NCBI GenBank assembly: GCA_965232285.1 | Contig: CBDDPL010000004.1 | Location: forward strand, 2,666,001 to 2,730,000 | DNA: 64,000 nt | Direction: 5' to 3' | Source of the DNA: Denitrobaculum sp965232285 | GTDB taxonomy: Bacteria; Pseudomonadota; Alphaproteobacteria; Kiloniellales; Kiloniellaceae | In this document: one piece after another, positions 9,221 to 18,133 of the stretch | Numbering within the stretch: the stretch's first letter is position 1 | How the letters are laid out: each line of letters begins with the position of its first letter | Notes under the pieces: generated by a model | Database searches by the model: none | What the model was told of the DNA's origin: nothing | Seen by the model: only the letters and a program-made list of their open reading frames with translations | Made by a program: the position numbers and the translations under genes

Positions 9221-10489
9221 TTATGCGACGCCGATGGAATGGGCGACTTTGCGGAAGCGCTGGTTCTGGTTCAGCGCCACGAGGGCGGGCTCGGCCATCA
9301 GCCACTCCTTATGGCGCCAGCCGAGATCGACCACCTGCTCGAAGGCCTCAGAGGCCGCGTCCAGATCGCCGATCTGAGCCAGCGCGACCACGTCATAGAA
9401 CTGCAGGGAAGAGCGGAGCCCGGCACCGGCTTCCATGGCCTTGCGACAACGATCGGCCTCACCCAGGATGGCATAGAGCGGGCCGAGCGTGTTCAGCGCT
9501 CGCGGCTCTGTCGGATCAAGAGCCAGACGCGCCTGAACCCGGGCCAAGCAGGCATTGGCGTTGCGGCGGCTGCGCGCGGGATCGAACACCAACGCCATGC
9601 GCGCGGCCAGATAGAGTGGACGGAAATCGTCGGGATTGAGCGCCGCCGCCCGCTCGGCCAGCGCCGCGGCGCAGCGATAGTCCTGCATCACCAGCAGAGA
9701 GCGAGCACCCAGGTAATGCAGGTCGCCATCATCCGGATCGCAGGCAAGGCCTTCGGCAAGCGCCGCGCGCAGGCGATCACCCCTCCCCAGCGCCCCTTGC
9801 GTGAAGGCCATGGCGGCATAGCTGAAGCCCGCGTCCGGGCGTAGCTTCACGGCCCTTTCCGCATGCTCCAGCGCCCGGTAGAGGCCATCGTCGTCGCCGC
9901 GCTGATAGAGCCAGCGATAGCCCGAAGCAATCGCATGTTCCGCATGGGCCAGGGCAAAGTTCGGCGCCCGTTCGACCGCCTCCCGGGTCAGGCGCTCCGG
10001 CTCCAGCAGCCAGTCGACGCCGCCCCGGGACATAAGGCTACGGGACTCCAGGCAGAGCCCGTAAGCCTCGAGATCGAAGCAGTCGCTCGCCTCTGGCAAG
10101 AGCGCCGCATCGCATTCGCCGGTCAGCACCACCGGTGCGTTCAGCCGATAGCCGTACTTGGGAATAGTCTCGATCATCCGGCTGGCGTTACGGCGGTCCT
10201 CGAAAGCCCGTCTCAGTTCGGTGATTGCCTGCGTCAGGCTGTCATCACCAACCGTCACATCCGGCCAGACGGCGTCCATCAGCGTCCCGCGGGAGACCGC
10301 TTCGCCCGCCGCCGCGGCCAGGATCTCGAGCAGCCGGGCGCCACGTGGACTGAGGCGCTTGACCTGGGTCCCATTGCTGATACTGCGGCTCGCAAGATCG
10401 ACGTGCCAGACGCCAACGTGAAAGGAGTTCTCCGACAAAACGGGAACCGCTTGCGCTAAAGGCATCTTCGCACTGGCCATCCGCTGCAA
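9221..10489 (-). CDS. Winged-helix (OmpR-type) transcriptional regulator with TPR-like C-terminus
   Basis: 422 residues. Residues about 25-115 form an OmpR/PhoB-type winged helix (VKRLSPRGARLLEILA, VSRGTLMDAVWPDV, LTQAITELRRAF, IETIPKYGYRL). There is no receiver domain. The remainder is helical with repeated AxxHAExAxxxxP-like units, consistent with TPR-like repeats, as in the HilA/CadC-like regulator group, but without an obvious transmembrane segment. Target genes are unknown. It is transcribed alone on the minus strand between the peroxiredoxin operon and the sugar operon. Upstream at 10562-10577 lies ATCACGTGTTCGTGAT, a short inverted repeat that could be an operator. Confidence 0.85.
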   Translation of the reverse strand: MQRMASAKMPLAQAVPVLSENSFHVGVWHVDLASRSISNGTQVKRLSPRGARLLEILAAAAGEAVSRGTLMDAVWPDVTVGDDSLTQAITELRRAFEDRRNASRMIETIPKYGYRLNAPVVLTGECDAALLPEASDCFDLEAYGLCLESRSLMSRGGVDWLLEPERLTREAVERAPNFALAHAEHAIASGYRWLYQRGDDDGLYRALEHAERAVKLRPDAGFSYAAMAFTQGALGRGDRLRAALAEGLACDPDDGDLHYLGARSLLVMQDYRCAAALAERAAALNPDDFRPLYLAARMALVFDPARSRRNANACLARVQARLALDPTEPRALNTLGPLYAILGEADRCRKAMEAGAGLRSSLQFYDVVALAQIGDLDAASEAFEQVVDLGWRHKEWLMAEPALVALNQNQRFRKVAHSIGVA

Positions 10490-10643
10490 CCTTGGATAAT
10501 TGTCGACTCAATTTCCGTCTTGACGTTGCCGTGAGGTAATTGAGTGCATACGAATATTCCAATCACGTGTTCGTGATCGACTACTTGCGCGCAGTTGGAG
10601 GCCAGATTCCTCTTTAATCTTCCCCTAAACTCCGGGGCCGAAG

Positions 10644-11327
10644 CTATTGAAGAGACTCGTAATCCCCGACCAGGAGGCGATGCTTCGGCTCATCCTCTTC
10701 GATATCCGGGAAGCGGCCGATCGGGTTGAGGAAGTAGTTGTCCACGTGGTCGTCATTGACCGTCGAGACCTCACCAACCAGCACGTCGTCCCCTTCCCCC
10801 CAGAAGGCATGATAGACCCGCGGCAGGAGAGTCACGCTCTCGCCGGGCTTCAGGCGCAGAATGTCGCCGGGCGCGAAAGTCCGCTCCACCCCGTCGGTGT
10901 AGACCGTGACCTTACGCTCCCGGTCGAGCTCTCCCTCGCCGGTCGAATGGTAGAGCTTGATCGCCAGATCGCCGCCGCCGCGGTTGATGATGTCTTCGGC
11001 CTTGGACTCGTGATAGTGCATGGGCGCGAGCTGATCCTTCTTGGAGATCATGATCTTCTCGGCATAGAGCATCCCGCGGCCGGAACTGAGATCCTCCTGC
11101 CTGCCGTTGCGCACCGTGAAGAGGAAGAGACCGGTCTTTTCGTAGTCGCCCAGACCGTAATCCGTGATGTCCCACCCAAGGTTGGCACGGAAGATCTCGC
11201 GACAGCTTTCCTTGCGTGTAGCCCAGTCGTCCTCGCGCCAGTGCGCGAAGGGCGGCAGGACGAAACCGAAGGATTCGATAAAGCTCTGACCCTGGCGGAC
11301 GATTTCGTTGATTTCCGAACGTTTCAT
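10644..11327 (-). CDS. D-lyxose ketol-isomerase family cupin
   Basis: A 227-residue cupin. The metal site is visible as HYHESKAEDIINRGGGDL, with His104, His106 and Glu111, and a later His173 in LLPRVYHAFWGEG. This pattern and length fit the D-lyxose isomerase family, which interconverts D-lyxose and D-xylulose and also D-mannose and D-fructose. AAGGA lies eight bases before the ATG. It is the last gene of the sugar operon controlled by the LacI regulator, 98 bases after the oxidoreductase. The natural substrate is inferred from family and context. Confidence 0.85.
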   Translation of the reverse strand: MKRSEINEIVRQGQSFIESFGFVLPPFAHWREDDWATRKESCREIFRANLGWDITDYGLGDYEKTGLFLFTVRNGRQEDLSSGRGMLYAEKIMISKKDQLAPMHYHESKAEDIINRGGGDLAIKLYHSTGEGELDRERKVTVYTDGVERTFAPGDILRLKPGESVTLLPRVYHAFWGEGDDVLVGEVSTVNDDHVDNYFLNPIGRFPDIEEDEPKHRLLVGDYESLQ

Positions 11328-11425
11328 GGTTCCATTCCTTATGAAAAGCCCTCGCCGGCTCCTCGCATTTCAAGTCAAAGACAGGCGGTTCGACAGCAGA
11401 TGCTGGACGCCTTCACCGATTTGAA

Positions 11426-12463
11426 TCAGTCGAGCGTGATTCTCCGACCCTCGTCGCTGGATCGTTTCGCAGCCTCGATCACCCGGATGGTTTCCCGCGC
11501 CTCCTCCGCCAGCACCGGCGGACGCACACCCTGTTCGATCGCCTCGCGAATACCCCGGTAATAGAGATGATGCGCGCCACGAACACTGGGTTCACGTCGC
11601 GAAACGGGCGCTCCATCCACCAGGCTCGTCACCTCCGCCCAATGATCCTCAGGCTCGACGCCGTAGCCCTCGTCCAAAGGCGTCATACCGCTGCGTAGCT
11701 GGGCTTCCTGAACGTCCATATGGCGCTTGACGAAAGACCCCTGCGAGCCATGCACCGCGTAGCGCGTGGAAAAGTCCGGCGCCAGATAAGTCGAAAAGAG
11801 GTCGATGCGCTTCTGGCCCTTGCCCATGCGGATATGGAAGCCGTCCTCGACCCGGCCGCCGGGGCGCTGCACGGTGATGTCCGCGCTCACCCAGTCGGGC
11901 GTGCCGAAGAGAACCAGCGCCTGATCGATCAGGTGAGCCCCCAGATCGTAATGGATGCCCCGGGCCGGCGCGGCGTAGTCGCGCCAGGCTTCCGTCACGT
12001 TGGGCCGATAAAACTCGAAGTGCGCCCGATAGGAGGTGATCTCACCCAACCGCCCTTCGGCCACCAGCTTGCAGAGCGTCAGAAAATCGGAGTCCCAGCG
12101 GCGGTTCTGAAAACAGGACGCGATCCGGTTGGCGTTTTCGGAAGCCGCAATCACGGCATCGGCTTCCGCGACCGTTGCTGTAAAGGGCTTATCCGATACC
12201 ACATGCTTGCCCGCAGCCAGCGCGGCCATCAGCAGCGGCGCATGCTGATCGCTCGGCGCGGCGATCACCACCAGATCGATGTCTTCATCGGCGAAGAGAT
12301 CGGACGGCGCGGCGTAGATCTTGGCATCGGGATAATCGGCCTTGATCTGCTCGACCCGGGAAGAGACCACTGCCGTCAGTTCCAAACCGGCAGCCGGAAA
12401 CAAAGGCGCGTGAAAGACGCTCCCGGCCAGGCCGTAACCGATCAAACCTACGCGGACGGACAT
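11426..12463 (-). CDS. Gfo/Idh/MocA family NAD(P)-dependent oxidoreductase
   Basis: 345 residues. An N-terminal Rossmann motif VGLIGYGLAGSVFHAPL is followed by the catalytic-site motif DKPFTATVAEAD (Lys of the D/EKP triad) and the C-terminal substrate domain with GIHYDLGAHLIDQALVLFG, where the conserved Asp and His sit. The variant is closest in feel to the YdgJ-like branch. In this operon it would oxidise or reduce the imported sugar or its derivative. It begins 33 bases after the ATPase gene stop. Confidence 0.9.
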   Translation of the reverse strand: MSVRVGLIGYGLAGSVFHAPLFPAAGLELTAVVSSRVEQIKADYPDAKIYAAPSDLFADEDIDLVVIAAPSDQHAPLLMAALAAGKHVVSDKPFTATVAEADAVIAASENANRIASCFQNRRWDSDFLTLCKLVAEGRLGEITSYRAHFEFYRPNVTEAWRDYAAPARGIHYDLGAHLIDQALVLFGTPDWVSADITVQRPGGRVEDGFHIRMGKGQKRIDLFSTYLAPDFSTRYAVHGSQGSFVKRHMDVQEAQLRSGMTPLDEGYGVEPEDHWAEVTSLVDGAPVSRREPSVRGAHHLYYRGIREAIEQGVRPPVLAEEARETIRVIEAAKRSSDEGRRITLD

Positions 12464-12496
12464 GTCATTCTGCCTCGATGCTGGTCTTGCCGTTTT

Positions 12497-13609
12497 TTAG
12501 ACAATGCGTTGCTCGGTCGCCGGATCGAAGAAGTGGATCTTACCCATATTGAAGGCAAAGGGCACGTCCTGGCCGACGGCCAGGCCGGCCGCGTTGCGCA
12601 TCCGACCGGTGACTTCCTTGCCACCGAGCTGGGTGACGACGAAGGTATCGGCACCGGTCGGCTCCACCACCTCGACGCTGCAGGGCGCCTGGGCGATGTG
12701 CTCCGCCTTGGGGTCGGCGCCGTCAGGATCGGTGATGTCCTCGGGGCGAATGCCGAGGACCACCGGCTTACCGCTGTAACCCTCCAGAGCCGCAGGCGGT
12801 TGCGGCACCGGCAACGAAAGGGAGCGGTCGCGCTGAGGGATCTCGACGGAGAGCGCCCCGCCGCCATTGGCGATCTTGGCCTCGATCAGGTTCATGGTCG
12901 GCGAGCCCATGAAATCCGCGACGAACATATTGGCCGGCCGGGAGTAAACCTCGTCCGGCGTCCCCACCTGCTGCAGGATACCGTCCTTGAGCACGGCGAT
13001 CTGAGTCGCCAGGGTCATGGCCTCGATCTGGTCGTGGGTCACGTAGACGATGGTGGTGCCCAGCTTCTGGTGCAGCCGCTTGATCTCCGTGCGCATGTCG
13101 ACGCGCAGCTTGGCGTCCAGGTTCGACAGGGGCTCGTCGAAGAGGAAGAGCTTCGGGTCCCGCACCAGGGCCCGGCCCATGGCAACCCGCTGACGCTGGC
13201 CGCCGGAGAGCTGGCCCGGCCGCCGCTTGAGCAGGTGCTCGATCTGCAGCATGCCGGCCACGCCCTGGATCGCCTTCTCCCGCTCCGCCTTGGAGACGCC
13301 GCGCATCTCCAGACCGAAGGCGATGTTCTCCCCCACCGACATGGAGGGATAGAGCGCATAGGATTGGAAGACCATCGCGATATCGCGCTTCGAGGGATGC
13401 AGGTCGTTGACCACCGTACCGTCAATGCGGATATCGCCAGAGCTGATGCTCTCCAGGCCGGCGATGGTGTTGAGCAGCGTGGATTTGCCACAGCCCGAAG
13501 GCCCGACCAGAACGAGGAAGCCGCCCTCGTCGATGGAGATATCCACGCCCTTCAGGACTTCGACCGCGCCGTACTGCTTATGCAGATTGTTGATCTCGAG
13601 AAACGACAT
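12497..13609 (-). CDS. Sugar ABC transporter ATP-binding protein (MalK/UgpC type)
   Basis: 370 residues. Walker A GPSGCGKST, Q-loop, signature LSGGQRQRVAMGRAL, Walker B LFLFDEP and switch histidine VTHDQ are all intact. The C-terminal third is the TOBE/MalK regulatory fold (RPEDI motif). It powers the importer formed by the two upstream permeases and binding protein. It lies six bases after the second permease. UgpC/MsmX-like ATPases sometimes serve several importers. Confidence 0.93.
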   Translation of the reverse strand: MSFLEINNLHKQYGAVEVLKGVDISIDEGGFLVLVGPSGCGKSTLLNTIAGLESISSGDIRIDGTVVNDLHPSKRDIAMVFQSYALYPSMSVGENIAFGLEMRGVSKAEREKAIQGVAGMLQIEHLLKRRPGQLSGGQRQRVAMGRALVRDPKLFLFDEPLSNLDAKLRVDMRTEIKRLHQKLGTTIVYVTHDQIEAMTLATQIAVLKDGILQQVGTPDEVYSRPANMFVADFMGSPTMNLIEAKIANGGGALSVEIPQRDRSLSLPVPQPPAALEGYSGKPVVLGIRPEDITDPDGADPKAEHIAQAPCSVEVVEPTGADTFVVTQLGGKEVTGRMRNAAGLAVGQDVPFAFNMGKIHFFDPATEQRIV

Positions 13610-13615
13610 AGCTGA

Positions 13616-14497
13616 TCAGCCTTTCACCGCGCCGGCCATCAGGCCGCGTACGAAGTAGCGTCCGGAGACGATGTAGACGACGAGAGTGGGCAGCGCCGCC
13701 AGGATCGCGCCCGCGAAATGCACGTTGTATTCCTTCACACCGGTCGAGGAACTGACCAGGTTATTCAGCGCCACCGTCATGGGCTGGCTGTCGAAGTCGG
13801 CGAAGGAAGCGCCGAAGAGGAAGTCGTTCCAGACGTTGGTGAACTGCCAGATCACCGTGACCACGATGATCGGTCCGGAGCTGGGCAACAGGATGCGCTG
13901 GAAGATCCGGAAAAAGCCGGCCCCGTCGATGGTCGCCGCCCGGATCAGCTCCGTGGGAAAGGCGTCGTAGTAATTCCGGAAAAATAGCGTTGTGAAACCC
14001 AGGCCGTAAACCACGTGCACCAGCACCAGCCCACCGGTCGTGCCGGCCAGATCGAGCAGGCCGAGAATCCGCGCCATGGGGATCAGGACGATCTGGAAGG
14101 GGATGAAGCAGGAAAACAGCATCAGCCCGAAGACGATCCGATGGCCGGGAAACTGCCATTTGGTCAGGACGTAACCGTTGATCGCTCCCAACAGCGTCGA
14201 GATCGCGACCGCCGGGATGACCATGATCAGCGAATTGACGAAGTAGGGTTTCAGGCCGGTCGGCTGCACGCCGATCTGCGCAGTGCCCCAGGCCGAGAGC
14301 CAGGGCTCGATGGTGAAGACCTCTGGAAAGGCCAGCATGTTGCCCTGGCGGATCTCCTCCAGTGGCTTCACCGAGTTGATCAGCATCACGAAGAGCGGCA
14401 ACAGATAGAAGACCGCGAAGATCAGCAGGACCGAATAGATCAGCGCGCGGGCCAGCGCGCCGGTGCGCAGCGCGGTGTCTTTCGAGGCGACGCTCAT
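13616..14497 (-). CDS. Sugar ABC transporter permease (MalG type)
   Basis: 293 residues with six predicted membrane segments. The binding-protein-dependent transport loop is EAA-like: ELIRAATIDGAGFFRIFQRI. The start ATG overlaps the stop of the preceding permease by four bases (ATGA), indicating translational coupling. Partner of the MalF-type permease in the CUT1 sugar importer. Confidence 0.92.
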   Translation of the reverse strand: MSVASKDTALRTGALARALIYSVLLIFAVFYLLPLFVMLINSVKPLEEIRQGNMLAFPEVFTIEPWLSAWGTAQIGVQPTGLKPYFVNSLIMVIPAVAISTLLGAINGYVLTKWQFPGHRIVFGLMLFSCFIPFQIVLIPMARILGLLDLAGTTGGLVLVHVVYGLGFTTLFFRNYYDAFPTELIRAATIDGAGFFRIFQRILLPSSGPIIVVTVIWQFTNVWNDFLFGASFADFDSQPMTVALNNLVSSSTGVKEYNVHFAGAILAALPTLVVYIVSGRYFVRGLMAGAVKG

Positions 14498-15417
14498 GAC
14501 TTCTTCTCCCGCAGCTCGCTATAGAGATAGGGAATGATGATGGAGGCGATCATCATCAGCATGATCACCGCGGAAGAAGCGCCGACCCCCATCTGGTTGC
14601 GGGTGAAGCTGTAGGAATACATGAAGGTCGCCGGCAGTTCCGTGGCCCGCCCGGGCCCGCCGTTGGTCAGGGCGATGACCAGGTCGTAGGCCTTGATCGC
14701 CAGATGGGCCAACACCACGAAGGCCGAGAGGAAGGCCGGCCGCAGCATGGGGATCACGATCCGGCGGTAGAGCTGCCAGTTCGAGGCGCCGTCGATCTGC
14801 GCCGCCTTCAGAATCTCGTTGTCGATACCGCGCAGGCCGGCCAGGAACATGGCCATAACGAAACCGGAGGACTGCCAGACCGCGGCGATGACCACCGTAT
14901 AGATCGCCATCTCGCGGCTCTTGATCCAGTTGAAGGTAAAGCTCTCCCAGCCCCAGAGCTGCATGACGTTCTGCAGGCCGATGCCCGGATCCAGGAACCA
15001 CTTCCAGGCCGTGCCGGTGACGATGAAGGACAGCGCCATGGGATAGAGGTAGATCGGCCGCAGCACCCCCTCGCCCCGGATCTTGAGGTCCAGCAGGATC
15101 GCAAGGCCGAGACCGATCACCGTGCAGATGACGATGTAGAGGATTCCGAAGACAGCCAGATTCTTCAGGGCGATGGACCAGTGCCGCAGCTTGAAGAGCT
15201 TTTCATAGTTTTCCAGGCCGACGAAGCCGAAGGACGGCAGCATCCGCGAGTCGGACATGGAGAGATAGCCCGTGAAGACGATGAAGCCGTACACGAAGAG
15301 GAGGATCAGCACGAAGCTCGGCGAAAGCACGAGCCTCGGCAGAAAAGTCTGGAGTCTCTCGACCATCTCGATCGCAGTCGCTGGTTGCGCCGGATCGAGC
15401 GCGCCCCATCGGGACAC
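14494..15417 (-). CDS. Sugar ABC transporter permease (MalF type)
   Basis: 307 residues, six membrane segments, EAA loop EILKAAQIDGASNWQLYRRI. The longest frame starts at GTG 15417; an ATG at 15366 would remove 17 residues and begin just before the first membrane helix, and is a reasonable alternative since neither has a strong ribosome site. It follows an intercistronic hairpin after the binding-protein gene. Confidence 0.9.
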   Translation of the reverse strand: MSRWGALDPAQPATAIEMVERLQTFLPRLVLSPSFVLILLFVYGFIVFTGYLSMSDSRMLPSFGFVGLENYEKLFKLRHWSIALKNLAVFGILYIVICTVIGLGLAILLDLKIRGEGVLRPIYLYPMALSFIVTGTAWKWFLDPGIGLQNVMQLWGWESFTFNWIKSREMAIYTVVIAAVWQSSGFVMAMFLAGLRGIDNEILKAAQIDGASNWQLYRRIVIPMLRPAFLSAFVVLAHLAIKAYDLVIALTNGGPGRATELPATFMYSYSFTRNQMGVGASSAVIMLMMIASIIIPYLYSELREKKS

Positions 15418-15448
15418 GTTGCTCGATCCGAACTTTGATGTATCAGGC

Positions 15449-15479
15449 GGTGACGGGGTCCGAAATTGACCCCGTCACC
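15449..15479 (-). promoter_or_regulatory. Intercistronic stem-loop between binding protein and permease genes
   Basis: Perfect twelve-base stem GGTGACGGGGTC / GACCCCGTCACC with a seven-base loop. There is no T-run on the minus strand. Such hairpins after binding-protein genes usually protect the upstream mRNA or lower permease expression; this role is inferred. Confidence 0.7.
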
Positions 15480-15497
15480 GGATCAACTGAAGGCGGC

Positions 15498-16760
15498 TTA
15501 GAGCGCGCCTTCCACGGCGGCCACCAGTTCCTCGACCGCGGTCTCGGAATCGAACTCACCGTTGAAGTGGGCGGTGACCACGTCGTAGACGCCGTTCTTC
15601 ACCGCGGCCGGCGCGGCATGGCCATGAGCCATGGAACCGAAGAGCTTGCCGGCGGCATTGGCTTCGGCCAGTTGCTTCATGCCCTTCTTGCCGCAGGCGT
15701 CGAAATCCGCGTCAGAGACGTCGGTGCGGGCGGGAACGGAGCCCTTCACCACATTGAAGGCCGACTGGAAGGAGGGCGCCATGATCGAGCTGGCCAGCTT
15801 GACCTGCGCGTCCTGCCCCTCTTCGCCGATCGAGAACATGGCGAACTGGTCGGAGTTAAAGGTGACGGTATCCTGGGTGCCGGGGAAGCGGAAGCAGAGG
15901 AAATCCTCGCCCGGCTTCAGGTTGGCCTTGAGGAACTCGCCCTTGGCCCAGTCGCCCATGAACTGCACGCCAGCCTTGCCCTCGATCACCATGGCCGAGG
16001 CCAGGTTCCAGTCGCGGCCGGAGAAGTTATCGTCGACATAAGAGCGCAGGGTCGCCATGCGGTCGAAGGCTTCCTTCATCTGGTCGGACCCCAGGGTCGC
16101 CGGATCCAGATCGACGAAGGCTTTCTTATAGAACTCGGGACCGCCGACGCTCATAACCACGGCATCGAAGATGGTCGCGTCCTGCCAGGCCTGCCCGCCG
16201 TGCGCCACAGCGGTGTAGCCGGCCGCTTTGATCTTATCGAGGGCCGCCACCAGCTCATCCCAGGAGGTCGGCTGCGCGATGCCCAGTTCATCGAAGATCT
16301 TTTTATTGGCCCAGACCCAGTTGGTGGAGTGCACATTGACCGGCGCGGAAATCCACTTGCCGTCGTGCTTGGCGAAGCGCTGCAGCGCAGACGGCACCAC
16401 CTCGTCCCAGCCTTCCTTGGCCGCCACATCGTTCAGATCGGCGAGCGCACCTTCATTGGCCCAGTCCTGAATGTCGAAGCCGAGCATCTGCACCGCCGTC
16501 GGCGCATTGCCGGCGGTAACCCGCGCGCGAAGCACGGTCATGGCCTGCGTGCCGCCGCCGCCGGCAACCGGCATGTCCTGCCAGCTCACACCCTTGCTTT
16601 CCAGATCCTGCTTCAGGACGTTCAGGGCGCTGGCTTCGCCGCCAGAGGTCCACCAGTGCAAGACTTCGACGGAGCTGTCCGCCGCCGACGCGGCGCCGGC
16701 ACCCGAAAGAATGGCGCAGGCCGCGACACCGCAGGCCAGCTTGGATAGGTAACGCTTCAT
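15498..16760 (-). CDS. Sugar ABC transporter substrate-binding protein
   Basis: 420 residues with a signal peptide (hydrophobic core to about residue 26, cleavage after GAASA). The mature protein starts VEVLHWWTSGGEASAL, typical of family 1 extracellular sugar-binding proteins, most like the glucose/mannose-binding GtsA branch. Aromatic residues that usually stack on sugar (HWW, NWVWANKK) are present. It is the first gene of the operon, and its promoter region holds two LacI-type operators. The ligand cannot be told from sequence; the isomerase points to a pentose or hexose such as lyxose or mannose. Confidence 0.92.
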   Translation of the reverse strand: MKRYLSKLACGVAACAILSGAGAASAADSSVEVLHWWTSGGEASALNVLKQDLESKGVSWQDMPVAGGGGTQAMTVLRARVTAGNAPTAVQMLGFDIQDWANEGALADLNDVAAKEGWDEVVPSALQRFAKHDGKWISAPVNVHSTNWVWANKKIFDELGIAQPTSWDELVAALDKIKAAGYTAVAHGGQAWQDATIFDAVVMSVGGPEFYKKAFVDLDPATLGSDQMKEAFDRMATLRSYVDDNFSGRDWNLASAMVIEGKAGVQFMGDWAKGEFLKANLKPGEDFLCFRFPGTQDTVTFNSDQFAMFSIGEEGQDAQVKLASSIMAPSFQSAFNVVKGSVPARTDVSDADFDACGKKGMKQLAEANAAGKLFGSMAHGHAAPAAVKNGVYDVVTAHFNGEFDSETAVEELVAAVEGAL

Positions 16761-16820
16761 TTTTTTCCTCCCGTAACCACGCGACCCTGGATCAAGGTCT
16801 AAAAATCCAGGTCTTGCTAA

Positions 16821-16838
16821 ATCTGTAACGTTACAGAT
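16821..16838. promoter_or_regulatory. LacI-type operator 1
   Basis: Perfect 18-base palindrome ATCTGTAACGTTACAGAT with the central AACGTT common to LacI-family sites. It lies 61 bases before the binding-protein start codon. The same core recurs at 16965-16978. Confidence 0.85.
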
Positions 16839-16962
16839 CGCTCAGGTCAATAGCTTCTGTGATGTCTTCAGGATAAGGAATATTTTTATCATACTGTTTT
16901 TACTTATATAAATTCGATATTAGAAAAATATACTCAAAAAAAATTTCTGACACAGGATTGAA

Positions 16963-16980
16963 ATCTGTAACGTTACAGGT
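16963..16980. promoter_or_regulatory. LacI-type operator 2
   Basis: ATCTGTAACGTTACAGGT, whose 14-base core CTGTAACGTTACAG is identical to operator 1. Centres are 142 bases apart, and this copy lies 39 bases before the LacI gene start, so it could mediate looping and autoregulation. Confidence 0.85.
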
Positions 16981-17018
16981 ATGCTGAAACTCCGAATGCT
17001 AGATTTTGAGGCCTGTTT

Positions 17019-18098
17019 GTGAACGACAAGACCCCGGGCGATTCACTGGAGATTCCAGCCCCGCGACCGAATACACGCGGCAGCGGTGAACGCGGCAAGC
17101 GTCCGACGCTCAAGACCATCGCGAGCCTGGCCGGACTGGGGGTCACCACCGTTTCACGCGCCCTCAAGGACGGCCCGGAAATCGCCGAGGAAACCAAGCG
17201 CCGGGTCCGTCAGATCGCCCGCGAGGTCGGCTATTACCCAGATCGCGCCGGCGTGCGCCTGCGCACCGGCAAGACCAACGTCATCAGCCTGATCCTGAAC
17301 CCGCACGACGAGGTAGTCGGCTACGGCTCCTCGATCATCCTGGGTCTCTCGCAAATCTTGAGCGACACTCCCTATCACCTTGTCGTCACACCGCATTTTC
17401 TCAACGCGGACCCTATGGACTCCGTGCGCTACATCACCGAAAGCGGCTCGGCAGACGGTGTCGTTTTCTCGCGCACGGAACCGCTCGACGCGCGCGTGCG
17501 CTACCTGATGGAGATCGACTTTCCCTTCGTCTGCCATGGCCGGACCGAACTGGCCTCCGAACACCCCTACCACGACTACGACAACTACGAATTCAGCCTG
17601 CTGGCGGCGCGGCGTCTCATCGAAAAAGGCCGCAAACGGCTGGTTCTGATCGCACCACCGGCCATGCACACCTTTCATCAGCATATGACCCACGGTTTCA
17701 TGACCGCGGTCCGGGAAGCCGGGGTCGAGCGCATCGACCTGCCTGAAGTGAACCTGGACAGCACCTCCGAGCAGATCAGGAGCGCCGTGCACGATCTTGC
17801 CCGCCGGGGACAACACCCGGACGGCTTCGTCTGCGGCGGTGAAGTTTCAGCCATTGCGCTGATGGCGGGGCTGGCGGACGCGGGCCTTCAGGTCGGCCGT
17901 GACGTCGATGTGGTCGCGAAGCAAACCTCGAGCATTTTCAATCACTACCTGCCCCAAATTGATACCATCTACGAAGACCTGACCGACACCGGCCGGGAGC
18001 TCGCCAATATCCTTTTGCGTCGGCTTTCCGACAAGCCGATGGAAAGCCTGCAGTCGATTGGGAAACCCGCACCGCGCTTCCGAACCGACCTGCCCTGA
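17019..18098 (+). CDS. LacI family transcriptional regulator
   Basis: 359 residues. The helix-turn-helix is at about residues 29-50 (PTLKTIASLAGLGVTTVSRA), preceded by an unusually long 28-residue basic/proline-rich tail. The periplasmic-binding-like effector domain fills the rest. Start is GTG 17019. It is divergent from the sugar operon, with the two identical palindromes between them, so it most likely represses that operon and itself until an imported sugar binds. Confidence 0.93.
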   Translation: MNDKTPGDSLEIPAPRPNTRGSGERGKRPTLKTIASLAGLGVTTVSRALKDGPEIAEETKRRVRQIAREVGYYPDRAGVRLRTGKTNVISLILNPHDEVVGYGSSIILGLSQILSDTPYHLVVTPHFLNADPMDSVRYITESGSADGVVFSRTEPLDARVRYLMEIDFPFVCHGRTELASEHPYHDYDNYEFSLLAARRLIEKGRKRLVLIAPPAMHTFHQHMTHGFMTAVREAGVERIDLPEVNLDSTSEQIRSAVHDLARRGQHPDGFVCGGEVSAIALMAGLADAGLQVGRDVDVVAKQTSSIFNHYLPQIDTIYEDLTDTGRELANILLRRLSDKPMESLQSIGKPAPRFRTDLP

Positions 18099-18133
18099 CA
18101 AACTGCTTTAACAAGCCGACTTCATTCCAAGAG

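Noticed and set aside
7431..9377. Long plus-strand frame opposite the rhodanese and peroxiredoxin genes
   Set aside because: Complement-strand artefact of two well-supported genes, with no ribosome site or motif.
11720..13615. Long plus-strand frame opposite the oxidoreductase and ABC ATPase
   Set aside because: Antisense shadow in GC-rich DNA; the minus-strand genes have intact catalytic motifs.
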